Shown in pieces: positions 34,783-45,084 of a stretch of 64,000 bases of DNA. Under the pieces are notes generated by a model that was not told the origin of the DNA, searched no databases, and saw only the letters and a program-made list of their open reading frames with translations. A program made the translations under genes and the position numbers. The stretch spans positions 744,001 to 808,000 of the forward strand of contig CAWCSF010000010.1 of the NCBI GenBank assembly GCA_963798195.1, written 5' to 3'. Source of the stretch: CAVSRC01 sp963798195. Lineage in GTDB: Bacteria; Pseudomonadota; Alphaproteobacteria; Rhizobiales; Kaistiaceae. Numbering within the stretch: the stretch's first letter is position 1; each line of letters starts with the position of its first letter.

Positions 34783-35439
34783 TTAGGCGGCGTCGGCCTT
34801 CTCGGCCAGACGACGATCGACGTAGGAGGAGCAAATCTCCATCAGTTCGTCGATGTTGTTCTCGAAGAAGTGGTTCGCGCCGCGCATGATCGTCTGGTCG
34901 ATCTTGATGCCCTTCTGGGTCTTGAGCTTGTCGACCAGCGTCTGGACGTCCTTCGGCGGGGCCACTTTGTCCTGGTCGCCGTGGATGATCAGGCCGGACG
35001 ACGGGCAGGGGGCGAGGAAAGTGAAATCGTAAAGATTCGGCTGGGGCGCGACCGAGATGAAGCCCTCGATCTCCGGCCGACGCATCAGCAACTGCATGCC
35101 GATCCAAGCGCCGAACGAGAAGCCGGCGACCCAGCAGCTGCGCGCCTCGGCATGCACCGACTGGACCCAGTCCAGCGCCGCCGCCGCATCGGACAACTCG
35201 CCCGAGCCATGGTCGAACTCGCCCTGGCTGCGGCCGACGCCGCGGAAATTGAAGCGGAGCACCGCAAAGCCGCGTTTCGCGAACATGTAGAAGAGCTGGT
35301 AGGCGATCTGGTTGTTCATCGTGCCGCCGAACTGCGGGTGCGGGTGCAGGATGATGGCGATCGGCCCGTTCCGGCGTTTGGCGGGCTGGAAGCGGCCTTC
35401 GAGACGACCGGCGGGGCCGGTGAAAATGACTTCAGGCAT
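34783..35439 (-). CDS. Alpha/beta hydrolase (dienelactone hydrolase-like)
   Basis: 218 residues, cytoplasmic. Pattern of the small alpha/beta hydrolases: HPHPQFGGTMNN (oxyanion region), VLRFNFRGVGRSQGEFDHG, nucleophile serine in GFSFGAWIG, acid Asp in HGDQDKVAP, and base His in GANHFF. The triad order Ser-Asp-His and spacing are normal. This family (COG2945) is widespread in alphaproteobacteria and its substrate is unknown. No signal peptide. The 230 bases upstream of the start hold no supported gene. Confidence 0.88.
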   Translation of the reverse strand: MPEVIFTGPAGRLEGRFQPAKRRNGPIAIILHPHPQFGGTMNNQIAYQLFYMFAKRGFAVLRFNFRGVGRSQGEFDHGSGELSDAAAALDWVQSVHAEARSCWVAGFSFGAWIGMQLLMRRPEIEGFISVAPQPNLYDFTFLAPCPSSGLIIHGDQDKVAPPKDVQTLVDKLKTQKGIKIDQTIMRGANHFFENNIDELMEICSSYVDRRLAEKADAA

Positions 35440-35669
35440 GGACTTTTGCGGACCTCGGGTGGCGCCGCCGCCGTTCGGCGGGCAGCCGGCTCTCGGGCAG
35501 GGCGGAGGCGAAATTGGCCAAATGCCGCCGCTGGGGCGGGGAAGTTGGCGACTTCATATCACAATCGCCGGGGGCGAATTCAAGGATAACCGTCATGGGG
35601 GCGCCGAAAAGGTGTCCCGCGAATTCGACATGATTTGAACGGCCCGCCGGCCGTGCTATTCCGCCGGTT

Positions 35670-36308
35670 ATGTACCAGCCCGAGCATTTCCGCGAGGACG
35701 ACCCGGCGGTCCAGCATGCCCTGATCCGAGCCCACCCCGGCGGGCTGCTCGTAACCCATGGCGGGGCAGGGATCGAAGCGAACCTGATTCCGTTCGTCCT
35801 CGACGCCGGTGCCGGTCCCAAGGGAACGTTGAAGGGCCACCTTGCCCGGGCAAACCCGCAATGGCGGAACGCCGATCCTTCGTCCGCGGCGCTGGTCGTA
35901 TTCCAGGGACCGAAGGCCTACATCACGCCGTCGTGGTACGCGACCAAGGCCGCCACGGGAAAGGTCGTGCCCACCTGGAATTACGTGATCGTGCAAGTTC
36001 GCGGGCAGATGCATGTCCGCGACGACCACGATTGGCTGCGCGCCCAGGTCGAGGCACTCACGCGGTCGCAGGAGGAGCAGCGCGAGAGCCAGTGGCAGGT
36101 GGGTGATGCGCCGGCGGCCTACGTCGACGCGATGATACGCGGCATTGTCGGCATCGAGATCGAGATCGCCGGCATCGAAGGAAAGTGGAAAACCAGCCAG
36201 AACCGGCCTGCCGAGGATCGCGCGGGCGTCGTGGCGGGATTGCGCAGCGACGGTGATGCCGTCCGCAGCGCCATGGCGGACCTGGTCGAAGCCGCCAAGG
36301 CCAAATAG
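35670..36308 (+). CDS. PaiB-family FMN-binding regulator
   Basis: 212 residues, starting MYQPEHFREDDPAVQHALIRAHPGGLLVT. Split-barrel flavin-binding fold of the PaiB/DUF447 family (Bacillus PaiB is a negative regulator of sporulation genes and protease synthesis; biochemical role uncertain): LKGHLARANPQW, SSAALVVFQGPKAYITPSWYATK and PTWNYVIVQVRG are hallmark motifs. Followed after six bases by a GST gene, so the two are probably co-transcribed. Whether it regulates transcription or acts as a flavin enzyme cannot be told here. Confidence 0.92.
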   Translation: MYQPEHFREDDPAVQHALIRAHPGGLLVTHGGAGIEANLIPFVLDAGAGPKGTLKGHLARANPQWRNADPSSAALVVFQGPKAYITPSWYATKAATGKVVPTWNYVIVQVRGQMHVRDDHDWLRAQVEALTRSQEEQRESQWQVGDAPAAYVDAMIRGIVGIEIEIAGIEGKWKTSQNRPAEDRAGVVAGLRSDGDAVRSAMADLVEAAKAK

Positions 36309-36314
36309 GCGAGC

Positions 36315-36965
36315 ATGGCCAGCGCAGATCCAATGCGGCTCTACACGCGGTGGCAGAATTCGGCAGGCGAACGGGTCCGCATCGCGCTGAACCTGAAGGG
36401 GATCGCGTACGAATATGTCCCGGTGGGATCGTTGCCGCCGGGAGAATATCGGCGCATCAACCCGCAGGGTCTGATGCCGACCCTTGAGGTGGGTGGCCGC
36501 TTTGTCGCTCAGTCCGCCGCGATTCTCGCGTTCCTCGAGGAGACCTGGCCAGATCCGTCGTTGCTGCCGGCGGATCCGGTATTGCGGGCGCAGGCGCGGT
36601 CCTTCGGTGCGCACATCGCCGCCGAGATGCACGCGATCATGGTCAACCGGGTGCGGAAGTACCTCTCCGAAGGAATGGGTCTCGGTGACGACAAGGTCGC
36701 CGCGTGGGTCAGGCACTGGACCGCGGAGGGCTTCACGGCGCTGGAGAAAACACTGGCAAGCCGACCGGAGGCGTGGCCGTTCTGCTTCGGCACCGCACCA
36801 GGCTGGGCCGACCTCCATCTCGTGCCGCAATTGGCAAACGCCCGGCGATCCGGCTGCGACGTCTCGGCTTATCCCTTGCTGCTGGCGGTGGAAGCGAACT
36901 GCGTCGGGCTGGACGCGTTCCAGCGCGCCCGGCCCGACGCTCAACCGGACTTTCCCGGCGAGTAG
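36315..36965 (+). CDS. Glutathione S-transferase, zeta-like (maleylacetoacetate isomerase type)
   Basis: 216 residues. N-terminal thioredoxin fold with the zeta-class pattern: LYTRWQNSAGERVRIALNLKGIAYEYVPV (Ser near the active site), RRINPQGLMPTLE, and GGRFVAQSAAILAFLEE; then an all-helical C-terminal domain (AEGFTALEKTL, PGWADLHLVPQLANAR). Family members isomerise maleylacetoacetate to fumarylacetoacetate in tyrosine breakdown or maleylpyruvate in gentisate breakdown. No other genes of these pathways are near. Stop codon TAG (36963-36965) directly abuts the stop of the convergent neighbour. Confidence 0.88.
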   Translation: MASADPMRLYTRWQNSAGERVRIALNLKGIAYEYVPVGSLPPGEYRRINPQGLMPTLEVGGRFVAQSAAILAFLEETWPDPSLLPADPVLRAQARSFGAHIAAEMHAIMVNRVRKYLSEGMGLGDDKVAAWVRHWTAEGFTALEKTLASRPEAWPFCFGTAPGWADLHLVPQLANARRSGCDVSAYPLLLAVEANCVGLDAFQRARPDAQPDFPGE

Positions 36966-37442
36966 CTAGAGGGCGACCTTCCGATTGTCTCCGACCTGGG
37001 GCTTCCCCCCAACCAAGGCACTCGTCAGCATCGAGGCATACGAGAGGATCGTGCCAGGACTGTCCCAATATTCCGCAGTGTGCGGCGTGACGCGGATCAC
37101 GCGTATGTCGGGGTCGTCGGCGCTTCGCCACCATGCCTTGGCGAACACGGTCCACAGATCCTTGATCTTGTCGCGGTCGTTGGAGACGGTCGCGCGACCA
37201 CGGACCCAGGCGTATTGCTGGCCCGACGGATCGACGAAGGCGACGATCACTTCAGATTCCGACTGAATCTCTTCGTCCTTGCTGCCGCTGGCGCTGGTGA
37301 GGAAGTAGAGGGCGTCTTCCTCACGCTCGACAGTCACGCCCATCGGGCGGCCGCGGACGTCGTTGGCGCTGTGGGTAATGAGGAGGGCGACGTTGAAGCC
37401 CTCCATGATGTTCCAGAGGCGGTCTTTCGCTTCGTCGGTCAC
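36966..37442 (-). CDS. PNPOx-like general stress protein (FMN-binding split barrel)
   Basis: 158 residues from GTG 37440-37442 (MTDEAKDRLWNIMEGFNVALLITHS). Pyridoxamine 5'-phosphate oxidase-like split barrel, similar to general stress protein 26: RGRPMGVTVEREEDALYFLTS, EIQSESEVIVAFVDPSGQQYAWVRGRATV, and a C-terminal WDSPGTILSYASML tail typical of this subfamily. Such proteins bind FMN; the role in stress is not well defined. Convergent with the GST gene at zero distance. Confidence 0.9.
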   Translation of the reverse strand: MTDEAKDRLWNIMEGFNVALLITHSANDVRGRPMGVTVEREEDALYFLTSASGSKDEEIQSESEVIVAFVDPSGQQYAWVRGRATVSNDRDKIKDLWTVFAKAWWRSADDPDIRVIRVTPHTAEYWDSPGTILSYASMLTSALVGGKPQVGDNRKVAL

Positions 37443-37655
37443 AGTTGATTCCTTTCACGTCATCCGTTGCATCGAAAACGGATGGCGCCCGAACTGGTTC
37501 CCCGGGGTTGGCGCGTCGAACCCGCGACGTAAATCCGCTGGATCACGACAAGGCCGCGCGTTCCCACGCTCAATGCGTGTTTTTTTTGGGTATTCGCGTT
37601 GTCGTTTCTTAACGAATTCTCACTACGAATCCGGCTTTGAACCCGAGCCGGTTAC

Positions 37656-39515
37656 ATGTCCGATCCGCGTTCGCAGACATCGTTGCGGGGACCATTGCTG
37701 GTCCTCCAGCACGACATCCTCGAGATGGTTGCCACCGGTCAGGCGCTCCGGTCCGCGATGGACGAGATGTGCCGTCGGGTGGCGGCGATGGTGCCGGGCG
37801 TCATACCGTCGATCCTCACGGTGGACGGCGCCAACAGGCTGCGGCCGCTGAGTGCTCCGCTGCTCTCGCAGGAGTACGCCAAGGCGCTGGAAGGCACGCC
37901 CATCGGTCCGAATGTCGGCTCCTGCGGGACCGCGGCGCACTACGGCGTTCCGGTTGAGGTGCTGGACATCCGCACCGACCCGCGATGGGCGGACTTCCAG
38001 AAGCTTCCGCTGCCGCCCGACGTTGGCTCGTGCTGGTCCAGTCCCATCAAGGCGCGTGACGGCCGCGTGATCGGAACATTTGCCTTCTATTATCGCGGCC
38101 ACCGCGGTGCCAGCCCGACAGACCGTCAGATCGTGGCCGCCTGCGTCCACCTCTGTGCAATCGCGATCGAGAACGAGACCTCAAGGTCCGAAATGCGGCG
38201 CCTGGCGTACAACGACACGGTAACGGGGCTGTTGAATCGCGCCGCTTTCCAGAGGGCGATCACCGAAGCCGTCGCCAAGGCGGCGGAAACGGGCGAGCAG
38301 ATGGCGATCCACTACATCGATCTCGATGAGTTCAAGGGGATCAACGATTCGCTCGGCCACTACGTGGGTGACCGCGTGCTGGCCTGCGTTGCCGAGCGCT
38401 TGCGCGCCGCGCTTCCCGATGAGCCGATGCTGGCGCGGATCGGCGGCGACGAATTTGCCGTTCTGCAGTTGGCCGCGAACCGTGAAAAGGCTGCGGACCT
38501 TGCCTGGAAGGCCTTGGCGATCTTCAGCGATCCTTTTGTCATCGGAGATCACCGGATCGCGATGGATGCAAGTATCGGCATCGCGATTGCGCCGGATGAC
38601 GGTATCACGCTGACTGACCTGATGAAGAACGCCGACCTGGCTTTGTACTGCGCGAAGGCCGATGGCCGGGGGCGATACCGTTTCCATACCCGCGCTCTCG
38701 CCGAGCACGCGCGTGATCGCCGCGTAATGGCCATTGACCTCAAGCGCGCCATCAGCGCGAAAGAGTTCTCGGTCGTCTACCAGCCGATCGTATCCGTCGC
38801 GGACAGGACGGTTGTGGCGTGCGAGGCTCTTCTGCGTTGGAACCATCCGGTGCGCGGGCCGGTGCCGCCGCTGGAGTTCATCCCCCTGGCAGAGGAAATG
38901 GGATTGATCCTGCCCATCGGCGAGTGGGTGCTGCGCGAAGCCTGCGCTCAGGCGGCGCGCTGGCCGAACGGGATCGGGATCTCCATAAACCTGTCGCCGC
39001 TTCAATTGCGAAACGCCCGCCTCCTGGACGAGGTTCGAACGGCGATGATCGATTTTGGAGTCGACGCGGGGCGGATTGCCTTCGAAATAACCGAGACATC
39101 GATCCTTGCAGACACTGTCGGAATACGCACGACCCTAGGTGCGCTCAAGAGCCTCGGTATCCGCATTGCGCTCGATGATTTTGGCACAGGGTACTCGTCT
39201 CTGTGGTCACTGCGCACATTTCCGATCGACAGGATCAAGATTGACCAGTCTTTTGTGCGGGACTTCGGCAGGGACAATCAGTCGACTTCGATCGTACGAG
39301 CCGTGATCGCGCTCGCCGCCGACCTCGGCATGGCGACGACGGCGGAAGGAATTGAGACGGCGGAGCAAGCCGAGCAACTTCTGGCCTGCGGTTGCCGGGA
39401 GGGGCAGGGCTACTATTTCAGCCGACCGAAGTCCGCCGACGACATCCTCAAGTTCCTGCAATCCGGTGACACGCCGTCGTCGGCACGCATTATCGGGCGC
39501 GCTGCCAGCGCCTGA
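37656..39515 (+). CDS. GAF-GGDEF-EAL bifunctional cyclic-di-GMP enzyme
   Basis: 619 residues, no TM, so cytoplasmic. GAF sensor domain (about 15-170; PNVGSCGTAAHYGVPV), then GGDEF diguanylate cyclase (about 180-345) with intact RIGGDEFAVL (about 259-268) and YIDLDEFKGINDSLGH, then EAL phosphodiesterase (about 360-605) with CEALLRWNHP (about 388), INLSPLQL, FEITETS and LDDFGTGYSSL. Both active sites keep their key residues, so both activities are possible, with the GAF domain setting the balance. It controls motility versus attachment in such bacteria. Single gene; the 213 bases upstream include a run of eight T. Confidence 0.96.
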   Translation: MSDPRSQTSLRGPLLVLQHDILEMVATGQALRSAMDEMCRRVAAMVPGVIPSILTVDGANRLRPLSAPLLSQEYAKALEGTPIGPNVGSCGTAAHYGVPVEVLDIRTDPRWADFQKLPLPPDVGSCWSSPIKARDGRVIGTFAFYYRGHRGASPTDRQIVAACVHLCAIAIENETSRSEMRRLAYNDTVTGLLNRAAFQRAITEAVAKAAETGEQMAIHYIDLDEFKGINDSLGHYVGDRVLACVAERLRAALPDEPMLARIGGDEFAVLQLAANREKAADLAWKALAIFSDPFVIGDHRIAMDASIGIAIAPDDGITLTDLMKNADLALYCAKADGRGRYRFHTRALAEHARDRRVMAIDLKRAISAKEFSVVYQPIVSVADRTVVACEALLRWNHPVRGPVPPLEFIPLAEEMGLILPIGEWVLREACAQAARWPNGIGISINLSPLQLRNARLLDEVRTAMIDFGVDAGRIAFEITETSILADTVGIRTTLGALKSLGIRIALDDFGTGYSSLWSLRTFPIDRIKIDQSFVRDFGRDNQSTSIVRAVIALAADLGMATTAEGIETAEQAEQLLACGCREGQGYYFSRPKSADDILKFLQSGDTPSSARIIGRAASA

Positions 39516-39576
39516 AGTTCGCAATGGCCGGCAGCAGTGACTAGTATCCCGCTGTCAGCCATCGATCTGAAAAGCG

Positions 39577-40725
39577 ATGACCCGCACCTATCTCGACTAC
39601 AACGCCACCGCCCCGCTGAGGCCCGAGGCCCGTGAAGCGATGCTCGCCGCTCTGGGCGAGGTCGGCAACGCCTCCTCGGTCCACGCCGAAGGCCGGGCCG
39701 CGCGGGCGCGGATCGAGGCGGCGCGAGCGGATGTAGCCGGGTTGGTCGGCGCCGAGGCAAAGCTGGTCACCTTCACCAGCGGCGGGACCGAGGCCAACAA
39801 CACCGCCTTGACGCCGGACTGGCGGGTAGGAGCGGAAGCATCGGAACTTGCGGCTTTGGTCGTCGGGGCGACCGAGCACCCGTCGGTGCTGGCCGGTGGC
39901 GGCTTCGCGCCGGAGGAAATCCGGACCATTCCGGTCGATGGCGAAGGCATCGTCGACATCGACGAACTGGGCCGGATTCTGGGGAAAATCCATGGCCGGG
40001 CGCTGGTTTCGGTCATGCTCGCCAACAATGAAACCGGCGCAATTCAGCCGGTTTCGGAGGTCGCCCGGGTGGCCCAGGAGGCGGGCGCGATCGTGCATTG
40101 CGACGCAGTCCAGGCTGCCGGAAGAATTCCTATCGATATCAGGGCGTTGGGCGTGGATGTTCTCACGCTTTCGGCCCACAAGATCGGCGGGCCGCAGGGC
40201 GCCGGCGCGATCGTCCGGGCCCGTGAAGATGTGACGTTTGCGCCATTGCTGACCGGCGGCGGGCAGGAGCGGCGGCTGCGCGGAGGCACCGAAAGCGTGC
40301 CGAACATCGCAGGATTCGGGGCAGCAGCCCGGGCGGCAAGCGCCGAACTTGGCCGAACTGCCGAGTGGTCCGGCTGGCGCGATCGGCTGGCCGAGATTGT
40401 CGGGGAGCGCGGCACAATTTTCAGTGCCGGCGTACCCCGATTGCCGCAGACCCTGTGTGTGGCGGCGGCTGGCGTTCCGGCCGAAACCCTTGTCATTGCA
40501 ATGGATTTGGCGGGAATCGCGATCTCTTCCGGCTCCGCCTGTTCGTCGGGCAAGGTGGCGCCAAGCCATGTGCTCGCCGCGATGGGGGTCTCGCCCGATC
40601 TTGCCCGTTGCGCAATTCGTCTCAGCATGGGGTGGGAATCGAAGGAATCCGACTCAGATTCATTCGCAACTGCGTGGAAAGCCGTGTTAAAGCACGTCGC
40701 GCCCGGAGAGATTCAGGCGGCCTGA
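39577..40725 (+). CDS. Cysteine desulfurase (NifS/IscS-type), first gene of SUF operon
   Basis: 382 residues. PLP enzyme removing sulfur from cysteine as a persulfide for Fe-S assembly. MTRTYLDYNATAPLRPEA at the N-terminus, FTSGGTEANN, NNETGAIQP, PLP-binding Lys in LSAHKIGGPQGAG (about 202), and the catalytic Cys in SGSACSSGKVAPSHVL (about 321). It differs from the SufS-type desulfurase further down the operon, so the cluster carries two desulfurases. This is a common alphaproteobacterial layout, where the first gene is often annotated iscS or sufS2. No IscR or RirA regulator gene precedes it. The 61 bases upstream have no recognised iron box. Confidence 0.95.
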   Translation: MTRTYLDYNATAPLRPEAREAMLAALGEVGNASSVHAEGRAARARIEAARADVAGLVGAEAKLVTFTSGGTEANNTALTPDWRVGAEASELAALVVGATEHPSVLAGGGFAPEEIRTIPVDGEGIVDIDELGRILGKIHGRALVSVMLANNETGAIQPVSEVARVAQEAGAIVHCDAVQAAGRIPIDIRALGVDVLTLSAHKIGGPQGAGAIVRAREDVTFAPLLTGGGQERRLRGGTESVPNIAGFGAAARAASAELGRTAEWSGWRDRLAEIVGERGTIFSAGVPRLPQTLCVAAAGVPAETLVIAMDLAGIAISSGSACSSGKVAPSHVLAAMGVSPDLARCAIRLSMGWESKESDSDSFATAWKAVLKHVAPGEIQAA

Positions 40726-40781
40726 AAGTCGCCGACATCGCTCACCCGCGGTCCTTGAAACCGCTGTGGATGGAGTAGGGA

Positions 40782-42251
<1,470 letters not shown>

Positions 42252-42291
42252 CCTGTCTGCGAACGGGCGGGGACGAAAAGGAGACCGGATA

Positions 42292-42468
42292 ATGACTCAC
42301 GCCTTTACCCAGGCCCTGATCAACTTCGTGGCCGTCTTTGGCGGCCTCTTCCTGCTGTGGACCTATGGCATGCGGCGGCGGATGCCCGCCAATGTGCGCC
42401 TCGGCGCAGCCGCCGTTGCCGGTCTGGCTTCCGCCGCGGTGACGTTTGCCTTCGCGACCGCCACCTGA
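42292..42468 (+). CDS. 58-residue membrane protein inside the SUF operon
   Basis: ATG 42292 with GGAG upstream. The product MTHAFTQALINFVAVFGGLF... has two hydrophobic segments (about 8-25 and 38-56) separated by a basic loop (MRRRMPAN), fitting a two-TM hairpin with a cytoplasmic positive loop. It sits tightly between sufB and the cupin gene (10 bases to the next ATG) on the same strand, in consistent codon usage, so it is probably a real operon member. Too short for many gene callers. I recognise no family; a role near Fe-S assembly is only inferred from position. Confidence 0.55.
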   Translation: MTHAFTQALINFVAVFGGLFLLWTYGMRRRMPANVRLGAAAVAGLASAAVTFAFATAT

Positions 42469-42478
42469 GGACCGTGCG

Positions 42479-42979
42479 ATGGCCGATACGCCGAAGCCTG
42501 TGATGAATATTGCCGATGTGCCGCTGCGCGAAAACAAGCACGGCGATAAGTTTGCGGCGAAGATCGGATCGTTCGGCGCCATGATTGGTTCGAAGATCGG
42601 CGCGATGCTGCACGTGGTCGAGCCGGGCAAGAAGGCGTTTCCGTTCCACGCCCATCACGTGACCCAGGAGCTTTTCGTGATCCTGGAAGGTGAGGGCACC
42701 TACCGCTTCGGCGCGGAGAGCTATCCGATCAAGGCCGGCGACGTCTGCGCGGCGCCCACCGGCGGGCCCGAGGTTGCGCACCAGATCATCAATACCGGCA
42801 CCACGACGCTGAAGTATCTCGGCATTTCGGCGAACCCGACCGGCATCGGCGACGTGGTCGAATATCCCGACTCCGGCAAGTTCGCGGTCTCCTCGCGCTA
42901 CGACTGGACGACCGGCAAGAGCGGCCTGCGCTATGTCGGCCGGCCGGACACCTCTCTCGATTACTGGGACGGCGAATAG
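42479..42979 (+). CDS. Cupin-domain protein in the SUF operon
   Basis: 166 residues from ATG 42479. Single cupin barrel: FPFHAHHVTQELFVILEGEGTYRFG (motif 1, with HxH and Glu metal ligands) and PIKAGDVCAAPTGGPEVAHQIINTG (motif 2 with His), so metal binding is intact. A C-terminal segment with Asp/Tyr (SSRYDWTTGKSGLRYVGRPDTSLDYWDGE) follows. Cupins in suf loci could be metal- or cysteine-related sensors or oxygenases; function unknown. Spacing and direction place it in the operon. Confidence 0.85.
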   Translation: MADTPKPVMNIADVPLRENKHGDKFAAKIGSFGAMIGSKIGAMLHVVEPGKKAFPFHAHHVTQELFVILEGEGTYRFGAESYPIKAGDVCAAPTGGPEVAHQIINTGTTTLKYLGISANPTGIGDVVEYPDSGKFAVSSRYDWTTGKSGLRYVGRPDTSLDYWDGE

Positions 42980-43009
42980 GCCTCGCCGCCAACGCAAAGA
43001 AGAAGAACG

Positions 43010-43759
43010 ATGCTTGAGATCAAGAACCTGCATGTGTCCGTCGACGACCGCGAGATTCTGCGCGGCATCAACCTGTCCGTCGGCAAGGGCGAGACCCACG
43101 CCATCATGGGACCGAACGGCTCCGGCAAATCGACGCTGGCCTATGTGCTCGCGGGCCGGCCGGGCTACGACGTGACCGACGGCTCGGTGACCTTCAACGG
43201 GCAGGACCTGCTGGAGATGGAGCCGGACGAGCGGGCCACCGCCGGCGTGTTCCTGGCGTTCCAGTATCCGATCGAGATTCCCGGCGTCGCGACGATGACC
43301 TTCCTGAAATCGGCGCTGAACGCGCAACGCAAGGCGCGCGGCGAGCCGGAGCTTTCGACGCCCGATTTCGTCCGCAAGGTGCGCGAAGTCGCCGACCGGC
43401 TGAACGTGACGCAGGAAATGCTGCGCCGGCCGCTCAATGTCGGCTTCTCGGGCGGCGAGAAGAAGCGGAATGAAATCATGCAGATGGCGCTGCTCGATCC
43501 GGCGCTCTGCGTCATGGACGAGACCGATTCCGGCCTCGACATCGATGCGCTGCGCGTGGTCGCCGACGGCGTCAACACGATGAAGTCGCCCGAGCGCGGC
43601 ATCATCGTCATCACCCATTACCAGCGCCTGCTGAACCACATCGTGCCGGACTTCGTCCACGTGCTCTCGGCCGGACGCATCGTCCGTTCGGGCGGCAAGG
43701 AGTTGGCGCTGGAGCTGGAAGAGAAGGGCTACGCCGAGTTCGTCGAGGCGGCTGCTTGA
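43010..43759 (+). CDS. sufC: Fe-S assembly ATPase SufC
   Basis: 249 residues, ABC-type ATPase of the SufBC2D scaffold. Walker A GPNGSGKST, Q-loop AFQYPIEIPG, signature LNVGFSGGEKKRNEIMQ, Walker B ALCVMDETDSGLDID and switch His ITHYQR. All catalytic residues are intact. The D-loop/DETDSGLD pattern is typical of SufC rather than transport ATPases. The stop is three bases before the sufD ATG. Confidence 0.98.
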   Translation: MLEIKNLHVSVDDREILRGINLSVGKGETHAIMGPNGSGKSTLAYVLAGRPGYDVTDGSVTFNGQDLLEMEPDERATAGVFLAFQYPIEIPGVATMTFLKSALNAQRKARGEPELSTPDFVRKVREVADRLNVTQEMLRRPLNVGFSGGEKKRNEIMQMALLDPALCVMDETDSGLDIDALRVVADGVNTMKSPERGIIVITHYQRLLNHIVPDFVHVLSAGRIVRSGGKELALELEEKGYAEFVEAAA

Positions 43760-43761
43760 GC

Positions 43762-45084
43762 ATGACCGCCGAACCCAGAACCCTGCGCACCAAGGCGGAA
43801 GAGGCGCTCGTCGCGGAATACCGCGACGCGGCCGCTGGCCTGCCCGGCGCGCCGGCGGTTGCCAAGCGCCGTGACGCTGCGATTGCGCTGTTCGAGAAGA
43901 CCGGCCTGCCGCACCGGCGCGTGGAAGAGTGGAAATACACCGACCTCCGCGCGCTGATGAAGGGCGCGGCGCCGCTTGCCGGCGACGCCGACGACGCCAC
44001 GCTGACCGAAGTGATGGGCGAGGATCCGCTCGCGGATCTCGACCGGGCGCGGCTGGTGGTCGTCAACGGCGTGTACCGGCCGGACCTCTCGGACGCCGAA
44101 GGTCTCGAGGGCGTGACCGTGACTGCGCTGACAGATGTGCTGGAGAAGCAGCCGGAACGGGTTGGCGCGCTGTTCGCGGACGCCGACGATACGGCGCTGG
44201 CGCTGAACTCGGCCTTCATGCGCGGCGGCGTCGTGATCGACATCGCCAGGGACGCCAAGCCGTCGCGGCCGATCGAGATCGCCCATGTGACCGCGGCCGG
44301 GGTGCCGGTCGGCGTGTTCACGCGCGACGTCGTCACCGTCGGCGCCAATGCCAGCGTCCGCTTCATCGACAGCCACCGCGGCCCGTCCGGCCTCGGCTAT
44401 CAGGTCAATGCCGTCACCGAACTCGACGTCGCGGCCGGCGCCAACGTGGAATGGGCGCGGCTGCAGGCCGAGGGCGACGCGGCGCAGAACATCGGCTCGC
44501 TCAAGGTACGGCTGGCGGCGGATTCGACCTTCAACCATCTCGGCGTCAACGCCGGCGGCGCGCTCTGGCGCTGGCAGGGCTTCGCCACCGTTGCCGGGCG
44601 CGGCGTGACGGTGACGTTCAGCGGCGCGACCATGCTGACCGGCCGCGAGCACGGCGACCAGACGCTCGTGGTCGAGCACGCCGAGGGCTATTCCGCGAGC
44701 CGCGAACTCTTCAAGAGCGTGGTCGACGGCGAGGCCGATGGCGTGTTCCAGGGCCGCATCGTCGTGCAGCCCGACGCGCAGAAGACCGACGCCAGGATGA
44801 TGACGCAGGCGCTGCTGCTCTCCGAGACGGCGCAGTTCGCCGCCAAGCCGGAGCTGGAGATCTTCGCCGACGACGTCCAGTGCGGCCACGGCGCCACGTC
44901 CGGCCGCATCGACGACACGCAGCTCTTCTACCTGATGGCGCGGGGCGTTCCGCGCTTCGAGGCCGAGCAACTGCTGATCGAGGCGTTCCTCGACGATGCC
45001 ATCGACGCCGTTCACGACGAAGCGGTCGCCGGCGCTCTGAAGGGCGTGGTCAGCGCGTGGCTGCGCAAGCGGGGCGGGTCATGA
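43762..45084 (+). CDS. sufD: Fe-S scaffold subunit SufD
   Basis: 440 residues from ATG 43762 (an overlapping TTG two codons upstream is less likely). SufB/SufD fold: FEKTGLPHRRVEEWKYTDLRALM at the N-terminus, TRDVVTVGANASVRFID, LGYQVNAVTELDVAAGANVEWARLQ, FSGATMLTGREHGDQT, ADDVQCGHGATSGRIDDTQLFYLMARGVP, with the C-terminal QLLIEAFLDD typical of SufD. The TGA overlaps the sufS ATG (ATGA), indicating coupled translation. Confidence 0.97.
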   Translation: MTAEPRTLRTKAEEALVAEYRDAAAGLPGAPAVAKRRDAAIALFEKTGLPHRRVEEWKYTDLRALMKGAAPLAGDADDATLTEVMGEDPLADLDRARLVVVNGVYRPDLSDAEGLEGVTVTALTDVLEKQPERVGALFADADDTALALNSAFMRGGVVIDIARDAKPSRPIEIAHVTAAGVPVGVFTRDVVTVGANASVRFIDSHRGPSGLGYQVNAVTELDVAAGANVEWARLQAEGDAAQNIGSLKVRLAADSTFNHLGVNAGGALWRWQGFATVAGRGVTVTFSGATMLTGREHGDQTLVVEHAEGYSASRELFKSVVDGEADGVFQGRIVVQPDAQKTDARMMTQALLLSETAQFAAKPELEIFADDVQCGHGATSGRIDDTQLFYLMARGVPRFEAEQLLIEAFLDDAIDAVHDEAVAGALKGVVSAWLRKRGGS

